Below, piece by piece: positions 35,549 through 46,759 of a stretch of 64,000 nucleotides of DNA. The position numbers and the translations under genes were made by a program. This DNA comes from Cephalotus follicularis. Its lineage: Eukaryota > Streptophyta > Magnoliopsida > Oxalidales > Cephalotaceae. Location: positions 1-64,000 of the forward strand of contig BDDD01001977.1 of assembly GCA_001972305.1 (NCBI GenBank). Direction: 5' to 3'. Positions within the stretch are counted from its first letter, which is position 1. Each line of letters opens with the position of its first letter. The notes beneath the pieces were generated by a model. It saw only the letters and a program-made list of their open reading frames with translations, was not told the DNA's origin and did no database searches.

Positions 35549-38454
35549 TACAACATAAATTACGACCTGATCACAAAATTTTTAATTTGACACCTTATTT
35601 TATACCACTCAATACCCATAATATGCATTAATTTCAATATATCAATTAATACAAATCATTCAATATTGTAAGATAAGCTAACAAACTAAAAAGTTTACGT
35701 AATAATTTATCCTAACTCAAAAAAAAATGTCTAAAATAACATTAATAAATAACATTTTTTTTTAAAAAGTTAACAGGATATTATAAGGTGGCTTTGCTTA
35801 CGGAGGTCAAGCTAAGGTCTACTAGTCCAAGATCATGATGTTCTGAATTCATAGAAAACAAGCTAGTGACTGAATTCATAATGTGGCTCACTCACTAATG
35901 TAAGGAGAATATAAAACAACCAAAACAAATAAAGAAATTCAGCTATTTACAATGAAATACAATACAAGGTAATGACTGAATAACAATGACCTGGGAGATC
36001 CACGGATTAAACTGTTGTTGAACCTCTTCAACAAGTGGTCCGCGGATGACTTTCAAGGGCACCTGCAGATCAAATTGATTACAATGCATATGATGAAAAG
36101 GAATCTACATTTAATAGCTGAATTTTTGTAACTAATTAAACAAGCACAAACGTAAATTTATGTAGCCAGTTCCATAATAGTCGAGGTAGGAATTTTACGG
36201 AGTTTATATATATGTATGTTATAACTTTTCATTAATTTTTTTTTAAATTTCTTGACTAGTATTGATATTCTGGTGGAACGAGTAGTTGGAAATTCGAAGA
36301 GCATATGATAATCGTAAAAACTAAGGCTTACTGATCTTGAAACAACAGTTGGAGGTGATCCATCAGCAGGCCAAAAAATGTATGCACCAGATGCCTGCAA
36401 GAGATAATCAGCATGTCAGCCAGCATTGCATCAATTAAAATCCCTAATTCCAAGCCAACTAATCTACCTGCCCATCTTGTCTACTTGAATTATACCAGAG
36501 GTAGCTCTGCTGTATCGGTACATCAACCTGGTAAATGTGGGTATCACATTCACATTAAATGAAATCTAGTATAACTTTATAAGTAATACGCAAATAAATA
36601 AATGTGACAAGGAGAAAGAAAGGGCTTCCTCTCCTGCTCTGCTTAGCTGTTTATTTCATATGATCGTCTATTAAAAGGCTGGTTGGTGTCTGAAAAAAAA
36701 AAACCTTACCCCTGTTCTAGAATTATACATCCGTATGAGTTGGCCAGAGGTTTTGCAGAAGGACGTCTTCAAATTTCCAGGTCCAATTTCAATGGTTTCA
36801 TTCTGTGGATTGTCCACCACTGAGACAAATGTTTTCCCTGTGCCATTATGGTAAACTACATATGAAGGTAGAATAGAATAAATGACATAAATCTCACAAG
36901 ATATAAGCTTCTATTAAGAGTCTCCCTATCTCAGTATGACAACATACCCAATATGAGGACTCTGATGACATACCAAATAATATCCACTTAGCATCCGAAT
37001 ATATCGCTTTAAGGCTGGGCGACTAGTGAAATAGCCAATCCAATATGAATTAGGTCCATCTGCATACCTGCCAGCAATCATTGGACAACTATGTGTGTAT
37101 AAATTACGTAAAAAAAAGGTAATAAAAAAACCATTGCTTACGGGAAGTAGTCATCAGTTTTTAGAGGCCATGATTCATTTGCTGTGTTTTTTGCATCAGT
37201 GTAGATTGATGGAGTAGAATATTGGGCATTCACTCGACCATCCTGGAAAGAAGTAAACCCACATGAACTGCATACTCTTGTTAAAGAGAAATACCATGAA
37301 CAACTGAGAAACCAAAAAAAAAGGATATATTGAACAGAATAAGCTAAGATTATTCAAATTTGGAAATCTAGTAGATAAATTGATTCTCCTCGCAAACTCT
37401 ACCTTGTTGACATAGTGAATCAACTTGTCCGCATTAACAGATGAGGTGACACTCAACAAGAACATCAAATAACATACTGTTTAGTAATTCTGTAGCGCCC
37501 CCAACCCGAGTCCACTTTAAGCTCAAAGCGGGCTCCGAAGATCGGTGCGTTACGTGGGTGTAACCTTTGACCGTCAAATCGTTTAATCATTCAACGATCC
37601 ATTTCATATCATTTAATCTTAACTTAGATTTAAAATCTAACATTATTACTCAATAACTTCACAGGATCGCGTATGCTTACATCTTTGAAACACCAATTTC
37701 AAAATGTCATATTCTCATTATCATAATCGTTTCTAATACCTTACATTTATACATCACTTAACATGTAACCTTACACAGCGGAATAACATCAACTTATCTC
37801 ATCATAAAATAATCATATACTCGCCTTTATTATTAACATTTCATACACTCAAGTATGTTCAATAACTTTTCATATCGTCATCTTACACAAAAACATCATA
37901 ACCTATAACATTCATTACCTTACCTTAACATCTATACACCGTCTATCATAAAACATTGTACAGCGGAAAACATACACATAAGGCATAAAACATAACTTCA
38001 TAGCATATACTTCCTTTCCTTACTCTTCTTTTGCGAACTTCCTCTAAAGCTCGCAACTTCACGTTCAACATTTCTTGAAAGATTTGTTTGAAAATAAGAC
38101 ATTGAAAGGAGTGAGCTTTTAAGAGCCCAGTAAGAATCATAGTCATAAAACGTTATCGAAATCCGTTATTTTTGATAATATTTATTAAAACGTTTCAACA
38201 TCATACATTTCATAATATCTTTGAAAATCATCTTCTAGTTTTATAAAAACCAGAACATTTCTGAAATCATACATTTTCTGGTATATATAACCAGCGTACT
38301 TGAAAACAATCAAAACGTTTTCCCCGGGGCATTGTGCACTCCCCGATTACTATCCTTACATCACATGCATGTCCGTGAGCACTTTACGCTCCATTAACAT
38401 TGAGCCTTCACTCCATTCCCCTTGGAAGATCGTAATCCAAGGGCGGTTCATTCA

Positions 38455-38725
38455 TCATATACTTTGAGTGATCAGCTCAAAGTATTCATAAAAATCATTT
38501 CATAACATTCATAAACTTTTCTCTTCATTTGAGTAATTAACTCAAATGCATTTATAAAACATTTTCATAAATCTTTCTTAACACCTTGAGTGATTAGCCC
38601 AAAGCATTCTTAAAACATCATTGTAAATCTTTTCTAAAACTGGTTTCTCATGTGGAAACCTTCATTTCATTTCATTTTACAATCATAAAACATTCCTCAT
38701 CATTTTGAGTAATTAACTCAAAAAC
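38455..38725. repeat. Array of TTTGAGTnATnAnCTCAAA palindromes
   Basis: Four near-palindromic modules (ACTTTGAGTGATCAGCTCAAAG, TTTGAGTAATTAACTCAAA twice, and a decayed TTGAGTGATTAGCCCAAAG) recur at about 60-120 base intervals within the solo LTR. Confidence 0.8.
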
Positions 38726-39260
38726 CTTTAGAAAACAGTTCGCATACCTTTTGTAAAATAGATATTTCGTATAGAATTAATCACTGTCTCAGAAAACTTA
38801 AAACATAAAAGTTAAAGTAGACATCTCAATGAATCTATTGAGAGAAAAATCATAAAATTCCATTGAGAAACGAAGCTGCAATGAATTTTTAAAGTTGCAG
38901 TTTCCTTTTGAAAACAGCACCTGAGCAGTAGAAGAAAACATGGCTTTTCATCAAGAATTCAATAGAATTTCGAGATGCATAAAACATAACAGTTAAAGTA
39001 GACATCTTGAGGTTTTCAAAACATTAAACCATTCAAACTTTCATCAAGAACTCAGAAAGATATGAATTAAAGTATATGCTGCATAATTTTGAATCAAAAC
39101 AGAGGAAAACTTTGATGAAATGGGTATAGAATCTCCTTACATCACTTGATCTCCTTCTCTTCTTCTCTCCCAAGAATTCTCCCTCTTCAACTCAGCAGAA
39201 ATACTCTCTTTATCAGCCCAAAATGACTAACTTTAAGCTTCTTTGCCATTAAATAGAAGG

Positions 39261-39335
39261 ATGGCTTATGAGGTAAGTTTATTCCATGGCTTATGAGGTA
39301 AGTTTCTTCCATGGCTTATGAGGTAAGTTTCTTCC
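39261..39335 (+). repeat. Tandem repeat, three 25-base units
   Basis: ATGGCTTATGAGGTAAGTTT followed by a five-base tail recurs three times with one base change, inside the solo LTR 37491-40076. Confidence 0.9.
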
Positions 39336-39619
39336 CCCCTCTCACACACTCAATTCTCTTTCTTTGCAGCCCTTCATCAGCTTAGAATGCACATACATAT
39401 ATATAGGAGAGCCAAACTTGGAGGCCAAGCTTGCATGGTGTCATCCATGACCTCACCCATGTGAGCTTGCCTCCATGTGATTGAATCCAATCAATTCAGC
39501 TGATGCCACCTGCCCTATAGTAGCAAAAGATCACAATTCATCCATTCCTTGATTGACACGTGCCCTACAAACCATTTAAATCCTCCAAAATGGGGTAAAA
39601 ACTTATAATTTTGCACCTG

Positions 39620-39865
39620 ACACAGGGCAAAGCGTCGACTCTTTACCTCTAAGCGTCGACCGTCACAGCCTTTTCCTGCGTTTTTTACCTCTATCCCGAC
39701 TAAAGCGTTGACGCTTTACAACAAAGCGTCGACGCTTTACAACAAAGCGTCGACGTTTTAAGTCTCCTCTAGGTCAATCTTCAACATTTGATCTCGAAGT
39801 GTCGACTTTTACATTTAAAGCGTCGACCGTTACTACCAAAGCGTCGGCGCTTTAAGACAGTTTTC
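39620..39865. repeat. AAAGCGTCGACGCTTT palindrome cluster
   Basis: At least six full or partial copies occur, including two perfect 16-base palindromes around 39723-39745, inside the solo LTR 37491-40076. Confidence 0.9.
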
Positions 39866-40909
39866 CTTTACATCACTTAGCTTAAAAAAATTTCTTCTAG
39901 GGGCACTGCCCCCTAAACCCCCGCCCGCTGTCCGGGCAGCGGGACCCCCCGTCCGCTCACCGGGGAGCGGAACCCCCGTACTCCCCGAGCGTAGGGTCAT
40001 ACTACGGGTCCCTTAAACTATCTGCCAAAATACACAATAGCAATTAATATCTTACATAGAAACTCGGGTCATTACAAATTCTAGTTAAACACTATAACCT
40101 GGACAGGCACACAGTCATCATTCACTTCAAAATGAAAACCAGTTGGAGGACCATAATGAACAGGGAAGGCATTGGCAAAAATCTGCTAAGGGCACAGACA
40201 AGTGAACAGTCAATAAACAGAACATTTTCAAGGAAATGGTAGAAAAGCAAAAAGCAAAATTCCAGTTTTTAACCTGAGTGGAAGAACCAAAAGGGAAGAC
40301 AACCTGCAGAAACAGGGGCACGACTGGGATGGCAATCCCAGCCCTCAAGCCCGATCACAACAACACATAGAAACATCACAAATGAGAAGGGAATGGATAG
40401 AACACAAATACCTCATTCTGTGCTATCCCCATTCAAATTCTCCAAATTTGTGTGTTCCTCCAAACAAAGATTCACGCCATTTGTCTTCACAAAAGATGCT
40501 CACGGACGCCATAGGAACAACAAATGTGAAGCAAGAATCCATGTATTCAAGCTTGGAGGTCGGACCCGAAAATGGCAACTCACGATTTCTTCACTTCCAA
40601 GCTTGCTTCCTTCACCAAAGATGCTCCACAAGCTCCAGCCTTGAACATACTTGAAGGAGGAAAGCTGATGTGAATGTTGACCTAAATCTACAATCACAAA
40701 AAGTCGAGATAATCTCCACCCATTGTGACCATGTAACTGAGAAGAGGATGAAGAGTTGTCTTCCTCTCAAGAAAAACCGAGATTTTTCAGTCCACCATTA
40801 ATGGAGGAGGCGAGCTCTGTGAGGAAGAAGGAGAAGAGAAGAATGATGGTGAGAAAGGAGAGAAGTTTTATATGAGACTTGTCTCAAGATAATATAAAAA
40901 AAAAATTAT

Positions 40910-41143
40910 GCACCTTTTGAAACGGCTAAGCATTACCGTTTCAAAAATGTATGCCCCTTTTGAAACGGTAATGCTTAACCGTTTCAAAAGGCAGTACTTT
41001 TTGAAACGGTTATGTAGTAACCGTTTCAAAAGGCTACCCTTTTGAAACGGATTACATGACCGTTTCAAACGGATAGCCTTTTGAAACGGCCGCATTATCC
41101 GTTTCAAAAAGCTGCGTTTCAAAAAGTGCTTTCTCTTGTAGTG
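40910..41143. repeat. CACTA subterminal repeats and right terminus
   Basis: About eleven copies of TTTTGAAACGG or its reverse complement CCGTTTCAAAA alternate in orientation, forming at least four short hairpins, and end at CTTGTAGTG. Subterminal repeats of this kind bind the element's own transposition proteins in characterised CACTA elements. That role here is by analogy. Confidence 0.88.
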
Positions 41144-41269
41144 TATGCATATATCTCTAATATCCATTGTATGATGATCTATAGATAAAAACACACATGT
41201 TACTAAATATAACTATGTTATATTTAACTTTATAAGTACTTTATTTAAAAGTGATAAACATTAAAACAA

Positions 41270-42346
41270 TAGCACATAACATCAACCGATATGGAAGTCT
41301 TCGTCGATAATCACTTGATTCATTTTCTCGTTTGGATCAGTTACGAAATCAGCAATGTCCAAATAGGTTATACCTATTGAACCAAAGTCTGATTACGTAG
41401 TTTCCAAAGGGTCACAATGACCTATAAAATTTGTTTCAATTCGTTTGTCATTCTCTTTTAGAGAAGCTTGATATAAGTCGACTCAATGCTTCGCTGTGCG
41501 ACAAACACGGTACCAATAACCTTCCATACCACATTGGTTGCAATTACCCTTTTTATTTTGGGTTTATTCATCCTTACTGGATTGTCCAGGATTACGCCAC
41601 TTTTAACATTGTTTTGTATCAGGATTTTGCCATTTCATGCTATTATTATTACGTGGCCCCAAGAATTTTTGATTTCTTCCACTGTCACGTCCTCTTCCAC
41701 GTCCTCGTCCACGCCCTCTTCCTCGTCCTCTAAAATATGACGAAGTTGCATTTACCTCTGGTAAATGGGCTGAACCAGTGAGACGATTTTCATGATTTTT
41801 CAGGAGTAATTCATTATTTTGCTCCGCAATAAGAAGAGATCCAATTAGTTCACGATATTTCTTGAACCCATGTAACCTATACTGTTATTGCAGTAACACA
41901 TTGGATGCATAAAATGTTCGATATGTTTTCTCCAGCAACATATCCTTGGTGATAACTTCACCACACATCTTTGATTGTGATACAATTTTGAACGTGGAAT
42001 TATATTCCGAAATTGTTTTAAAATCTTGAAATCGTAGTTGTGACCAATCATTCAATGCATTTGGCAGTACAAAAGCTTCCAAGTGCTCAAACCTATCATT
42101 TAGGTTTTGCCACAGTTCAAGTGGATTTTCAACAGTTAAATATTCATATTTCAGGCCATCATCAATATGATGCCTTAGGAAAATCAGTGCAGTGGCGCGT
42201 TCCTCATTTGATGCTGCATTATCTTCATCAATTGTGTGTCTCAATTTCTTAGCACTTAAATGCAGCTTCACATCAAGTACCCATGATAGATAATTCTTTT
42301 CAGAAATATTAAGAGCAATGAATTTTTGATTTTCAATGTTTGCCAT
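41270..42346 (-). pseudogene. Copia gag fragment
   Basis: From ATG at 42346 (minus), a 153-residue open frame has NYLSWVLDVKLHLSAKKL, TALIFLRHHIDDGLKYEYL, LWQNLNDRFEHLEAFVLP and MLLEKTYRTFYASNVLLQ, the UBN2-type gag of plant Copia elements. After a stop the frame continues with an RGRGRGRGRGRG tract (about 41700) and a zinc-knuckle-like CNQCGMEGYWYRVC (about 41515), with the His altered to Tyr. The tail ends near 41285 with acidic sequence. It is the 5' part of the element whose pol is at 33413-35548. Confidence 0.85.
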
Positions 42347-43099
42347 TTTTATATTGAATCAAAAGATAAAAATAAATGTCATTTGAGCATAGTAAATAAA
42401 TAAATTTTACTGTAATAAAAAAAATTTGGGGACCTCATTAGTGCAATCATAGGCCATGCTCATTTTCATGAGACCACTTGAGCATAATGGGGCTTGCCGA
42501 GACTCGAACGCCAGACCTCATATATGAACGAGCGGCTTCCTACCAATAAGTCACCACCTCAAGTGATGATAATCGTTTATAAGATTAAGTATATATAGAT
42601 ATATGATAATATCCTTACTTACATTATTAAATGGATCAAATATTAGATAATTGCAATAATTAAAATTGATCATAAAGCAAATAATGTAAATATATAAAGC
42701 AGTAAACGGGTTCTCACCTATACATCGTAAGGTGACACCGTTAGATATTAAATATATAGGTTCCCACTAAGTCTCGGGCAATTCCAGTAGACAAATGGTA
42801 CCTCAAGAACAATAAATCATAATAATGTTTCACACCACCTATATGGTCATTCGCACAGATAAGTAATACATTAAAGTAATAATAGAGACATACGTTTTCA
42901 TACGCTGTCGGTACTCTGTACAAAAGATGAAAACGCGAAACTTTATTATATATATAATATACGTTTCCACACATAGGCAGAACTCCGGCCAATCGATGGA
43001 ACCGTTAATCTCAATTATTATATATATATATATATGTATGTATGTATATATATGTACATATATATGTGAGAAACTAATTTAAATTACCTCAAATCTCAG

Positions 43100-43352
43100 T
43101 TGGATAGAGTCTCGTGCTGATAACGTGTTGTAAACTTGTGGGATTAATTAACAATTGAATATTATACTTCAAAGAGAGATTTAGAGAGAAAGTGCGAGAG
43201 AATAAGAGATTTTCTTATTATGGATTCTTTAATTTCTTCTTAACATTACATTCCTATTTATAGGAGTTTAGAGGGTTGTTGGAATAGTGATTGGGATTGT
43301 TGGAATAGTAATTCATACTTAATTTTTGCCTAATTTTAACTAATTTTACAAT
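43100..43352 (-). mobile_element. Copia primer-binding region and probable 5' LTR
   Basis: The minus strand shows ACAACACGTTATCAGCACGA at about 43110-43130, the junction seen between the LTR and leader of many plant Copia elements. The LTR would then run from 43352 to about 43127, TGTAAAATTAG...GTTTACAACA, about 225 bases. The upstream limit is uncertain because the partner LTR was not recognised. A TA-rich simple repeat lies in the leader at 43019-43075. Confidence 0.55.
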
Positions 43353-44344
43353 AATTATATATTTATTATATTATTAGGTTTTATTATGATATAAAATAAT
43401 TTTGAGAAATAAGTGTTTAAAGTGAGGTTAATTTAAGAAACTAAAATGCAAAAATCAATTTCTCTTCAAATCTTTGTAAAAATAAAGGATAAAAAATGTT
43501 AGAAACTCCTTAAAAAAAATTTCCTATTTTCTATTCCACTCTTTCTCTGTCCCACTATCCAAACAACACCAATATAAATTTTATTTTTCTCTCTCTACTT
43601 TCCTCTTTAAATTCGTCAATCCAAACACGAAGATTCCCTTCAATTTGGAGGCAAATCTTCTGTGTCTGTTAAATCTAACCATTAAATCTAATTATTCTAT
43701 TTATCTGTATATAATTTACATAAATTTTAAAATCAACCGAATATTCAATTTTTGTATATTTATACATAATAATTCAATAATTGTATGAGTTACACCGTAA
43801 ATTATTTGTAATTGTTAAATTATTCTGTATAAAAGTACAAAATAATATAATGAATCACGTTATGTTTTTTAATGCAATCGTTAATCTCAAAAAATACCAC
43901 CTATTTATGCTCAAAACATTATTATTATATAGTGAAGCACGTTATGTTTTTTGAAGGGAGCATCATCTCATGTGTAAACTAGACTGTAGAGCCTTGCTTG
44001 ACGCACTGGGAACCCAATAGAGACTTTGCCGTATTGGACTTGTTGGAGTGTTAAAACCAAACTCAGAGAGACTTTTGTTAATTAACATAAGCTTTCAAGT
44101 AGCAACGATTTTTATTGGAAGTTACTTGCACATAATGAATAGCCTCTTATGAGCTAGATTGAGCTAGACTGCCAATGTTTGTTTATTGTCAATTTTCTTG
44201 ATTAAAGACTGTGAACATGTTAAAGCTCTCACCAGTAACAGACTCCCTTAGCCCATAGGATCATTTGCTTGTGCTTCCTTCAAGGAATAGTCTTATCAAT
44301 TAGGTGAATTTAATGTGACCAAGTCCAAGAGGCCCAACAGGTAT
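43353..44344. other. AT-rich intergenic region, nothing recognised
   Basis: No coding, RNA or clear repeat signal is seen. The base composition is strongly AT-rich. Confidence 0.5.
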
Positions 44345-44745
44345 AAAGTTAGGGTTATTATCTTTTAAATTCTTTATTTAATCGATAATGTTTTTATTTT
44401 TGTTAATTTTTGCTTAATTAATTTGATGTGTTTTTTTAATGACTTGCTATTATTACTTTTTCACATTTGAAAATGATTTGTATCTACCTTTAGTTCTACA
44501 TTCATCGTCTACACACATTAGTGAAGATGCATTATGATTTTTTCTACATGAGGGTTAATATTTTATAATTTTTTATTTAATCAGTTAGAGTTTTTATTTT
44601 GTTAATTTTTTATTAATTAATTTGATGTGTTTTTTTAATTACTTATTATTATTATTACTTTTTCGCATTTGAAAATGATTTGTATCTACCATTAGTTCTA
44701 TATGCGTCTGTTTTATTATTACTTCTACTTGATTTTGTGAAGATG
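44345..44745 (+). repeat. Imperfect direct duplication of about 195 bases
   Basis: The segment 44345-44540 is repeated at about 44545-44745. Shared landmarks are TAATTTGATGTGTTTTTTTA, CATTTGAAAATGATTTGTAT and CATTAGTTCTA. It lies just upstream of the Mutator-like coding remnant and could be a duplicated terminal or leader segment. Confidence 0.8.
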
Positions 44746-44886
44746 TATTATTATTATTATTTCTACATGCATCTGGTATTATTATTGTTTGATTTTGATT
44801 TATTTGACACGTAAGTTAGATATATTTTTTTAATTGATATTTGATACAGTTATTTGTAATATATTTTGCGATGTGTTTTCAAAGAG

Positions 44887-45490
44887 ATGGATCCGAATCC
44901 TGTCAATTTGGATGTCATTCATTCTATGGTTTATAGCAAGGATCTATACGCTCTTATCGTAGAAACAATCAGTCATAACGACGTTTGTTATGAGGATGAT
45001 GATGATAAAGATGTTGACGCAATGTTGAAGAACGAGGATGTTGATGAGCAGGAGTTCATAAATGTTGAGCAGTCTCATGTCTATCTATCCCAATTTCATG
45101 AAAGTATGGGGGTTGAGCCATCGTCAGCATTTCAAGGAAACATTCCCCCTGAATTTGAAAATGTTGATTGAGCGAGCCATATGGTTTCTAGTCAATGGGT
45201 GCAATAGCAAGTGAAACCCCAGATAGAAGGTAGAAATTTGTTTGTTGGTGCGCAATTTGCAAGTAAGGTGGAGTTAGTGCATGCGGTGAAGTTGTACCAC
45301 TTGGGCGCTCAAACTCAATTTAAATTCTTGCAATTTTATCATGGTCGGTTGAGATTAAAATGTAAATAGAAAGGTTCTTGCGCCCGGAAACTCACAACAT
45401 CATTGCCTCGAGACCACGATTTTTAGAGGATTTCGAAATTAGAGGTCCACACACTTGACTTAATCCGATCACTACAGAGATCACAGACAA
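44887..45490 (+). pseudogene. Mutator-like transposase N-terminal remnant
   Basis: From ATG at 44887 there is an acidic open frame (EDDDDKDVDAMLKNEDVDE). After stops near 45170 and 45206 the frame continues with LFVGAQFASKVELVHAVKLY, QFKFLQFYHGRLRLKCK and KLTTSLPRDHDF. This is the pattern of the plant MuDR N-terminal domain, a zinc-finger-like DNA-binding region of MULE transposases. The catalytic MULE domain is absent downstream. It is a decayed fragment. Confidence 0.65.
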
Positions 45491-45859
45491 ATAGATTCAT
45501 GTTAATGTTCAACTATTCCATGTGGCTAATAAATAACTTTATCTTGGAGCATGTGCTAATTTGTTACAGCTTGATTTTTCTTCATATTCCCTTTTTCTTG
45601 TTTACAGTGCAGGGCTCAGGGTTCTTAGCACGATTCAAGAATGGCAGGGAAAAATGAAAAGGCCGTAAGAAATCAATTTTATATAATTGATAAAGATGTT
45701 AGCATGTAGCCCCATGTTAAAACTATTCACTTTGCAGAGTTTGTCATAGCAGAGTGTCATAGATAGGAGGTAACCTTTTGCTGTTGTTGGTAAATAAATT
45801 ACTCAAATTAAATAAATTAAAAGTTTTTTTTTCAATACTTACTAATATATTTTTTAACA

Positions 45860-46612
45860 GTTATGGGCATGAGAGCGATTTTCTATTGGACACCCATCTC
45901 ATGTTGACGGCTTCGACTTTCAGACTCCTTTCTTTAATGACGACGAAAGGGAATTTCCTCCGCTTGGAGATTCTTGGGCCGTCCACAGAGTTGTTCCACA
46001 AACAAATAATCTTGGAACACTTCTGTACGATCGACAAGAGTTTGATGACCTGACTGAGGAGCTGGTAAGCTTATAATGGTTTATACAAACGAAATTTGTA
46101 TAATTGTTTATGTTGTCTAATTTGTTTGTTCGCTTCAAAAATGGTCACATGTCATTTGAACACCTTATACGGAGACCTGTTTATATCTCACATCTCAAAA
46201 TTGCAGGCGAGATGAACATTTATGCCGTTCTCATGTTCCACTTATCTCTTTCGCATATGTAGAGTGGTACCATTTGGATCGTGTTGCGCACCTGTTTGAG
46301 TTAGGCCAACATATCCTAGAGGACTGTAACACAGATCTTACACTCCATGACTATGACAGGAGAGGCCACCCAGATACTGTATGGACCGACACACACCACC
46401 AGTACATCATTATGTGGGAAGACCGACACTCACGTGTCGTTCAGTATCACACGCCTGCATATGATTACATGGACTGGTATCGATCGATCACCCGTTTACA
46501 GATCACGCCTCCTCCTCATACTCAGCCTGCATAGCCTTCGACTAGTAGACACAATAGTGAGGCCGGAACTAGAAGTGCACCTGGATCCATAATTAGGAGG
46601 AGAAACATATAG
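45860..46612 (+). pseudogene. Plant mobile domain (MAIN-like) C-terminal remnant
   Basis: A first open stretch (about 45892-46062, reading DGFDFQTPFFNDDEREFPPL) precedes an intron-like gap. After it, 46208-46534 encodes VPLISFAYVEWYHLDRVAHL, LHDYDRRGHPDTVWTDTHHQ, YIIMWEDRHSRVV and DYMDWYRSITRLQ, which matches the end of the plant mobile domain found in MAIN-like proteins and in Mutator and Gypsy elements. The first half of the domain is missing. The nearness of the MuDR remnant suggests one decayed element carried both. Confidence 0.65.
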
Positions 46613-46759
46613 GTTTATCTTATAGATTTATAATTAATGAAGTATATTAATTTTTAATATTATTGTTACTTTTTCATTAAATGTATGAGGATTTTATTTG
46701 ATGATGCTTCGCATGAAACTTATCACTTGAAAATAACATTGAACCACCAATATATAAAT

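Larger units (their letters stand above)
37491..40076 (-). repeat. Gypsy-like solo LTR in the mannosidase fragment
   Basis: This is 2586 bases, TGTAGCGCCCC...GGGTCATTACA on the plus strand, flanked by perfect AATTC duplications (37486-37490 and 40077-40081). No internal retrotransposon sequence is present. It sits in the intron between the exons at 40099-40182 and 37403-37451. It contains three 25-base tandem units (39261-39335), several TTTGAGTAATTAACTCAAA-type palindromes (38460-38720) and AAAGCGTCGACGCTTT palindromes (39625-39865). Orientation is inferred from similarity of its ends to LTR B. Confidence 0.9.
35991..40303 (-). pseudogene. GH38 alpha-mannosidase gene fragment, nine non-contiguous exons
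   Basis: Minus-strand exons with GT-AG borders are 40274-40303, 40099-40182 (IFANAFPVHYGPPTGFHFEV), 37403-37451 (DKLIHYVNK), 37142-37242 (GRVNAQYSTPSIYTDAK), 36974-37067 ([17 protein letters not shown]), 36710-36855, 36468-36527, 36332-36394 (ASGAYIFWPADGSPPTVV) and 35991-36062 (VPLKVIRGPLVEEV and FNPWISQ). These align in order with plant class II alpha-mannosidases of about 1000 residues, which trim glycans in the vacuole or wall. The catalytic N-terminal exons, several middle exons including the AQHHDAVSGT region, and the C-terminal third are missing. It is a genomic, intron-containing fragment, not a retrocopy, and is probably non-functional. Confidence 0.85.
35549..41143. mobile_element. 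CACTA-type DNA transposon remnant inside the Copia element, left end missing
   Basis: The right end reads TTCTCTTGTAGTG, that is CACTACAAGAGAAAGC inward, the hallmark CACTA terminus. It is preceded by a dense field of inverted TTTTGAAACGG/CCGTTTCAAAA subterminal repeats (40910-41130). No matching left terminus or subterminal repeats are found near 35549, where Copia sequence begins. The left CACTA end and the Copia protease-integrase core are both absent, which one deletion could explain. No transposase is seen. The interior carries alpha-mannosidase exons and a solo LTR. Confidence 0.7.

Noticed and set aside
35991..40303. Functional alpha-mannosidase gene
   Set aside because: Catalytic N-terminal exons, several middle exons and the C-terminal third are missing, and the introns on either side join unrelated transposon sequence.
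40382..40654. 90-residue ORF near the CACTA end
   Set aside because: It overlaps other-frame ORFs of the same length, has no domain similarity and lies in CACTA subterminal sequence.
42480..42550. tRNA-like phrase (GACTCGAACGCC followed by a possible D-arm on the minus strand)
   Set aside because: The acceptor stem does not pair and no full cloverleaf can be drawn. It lies in the Copia leader, where such decayed tRNA-like phrases are common.
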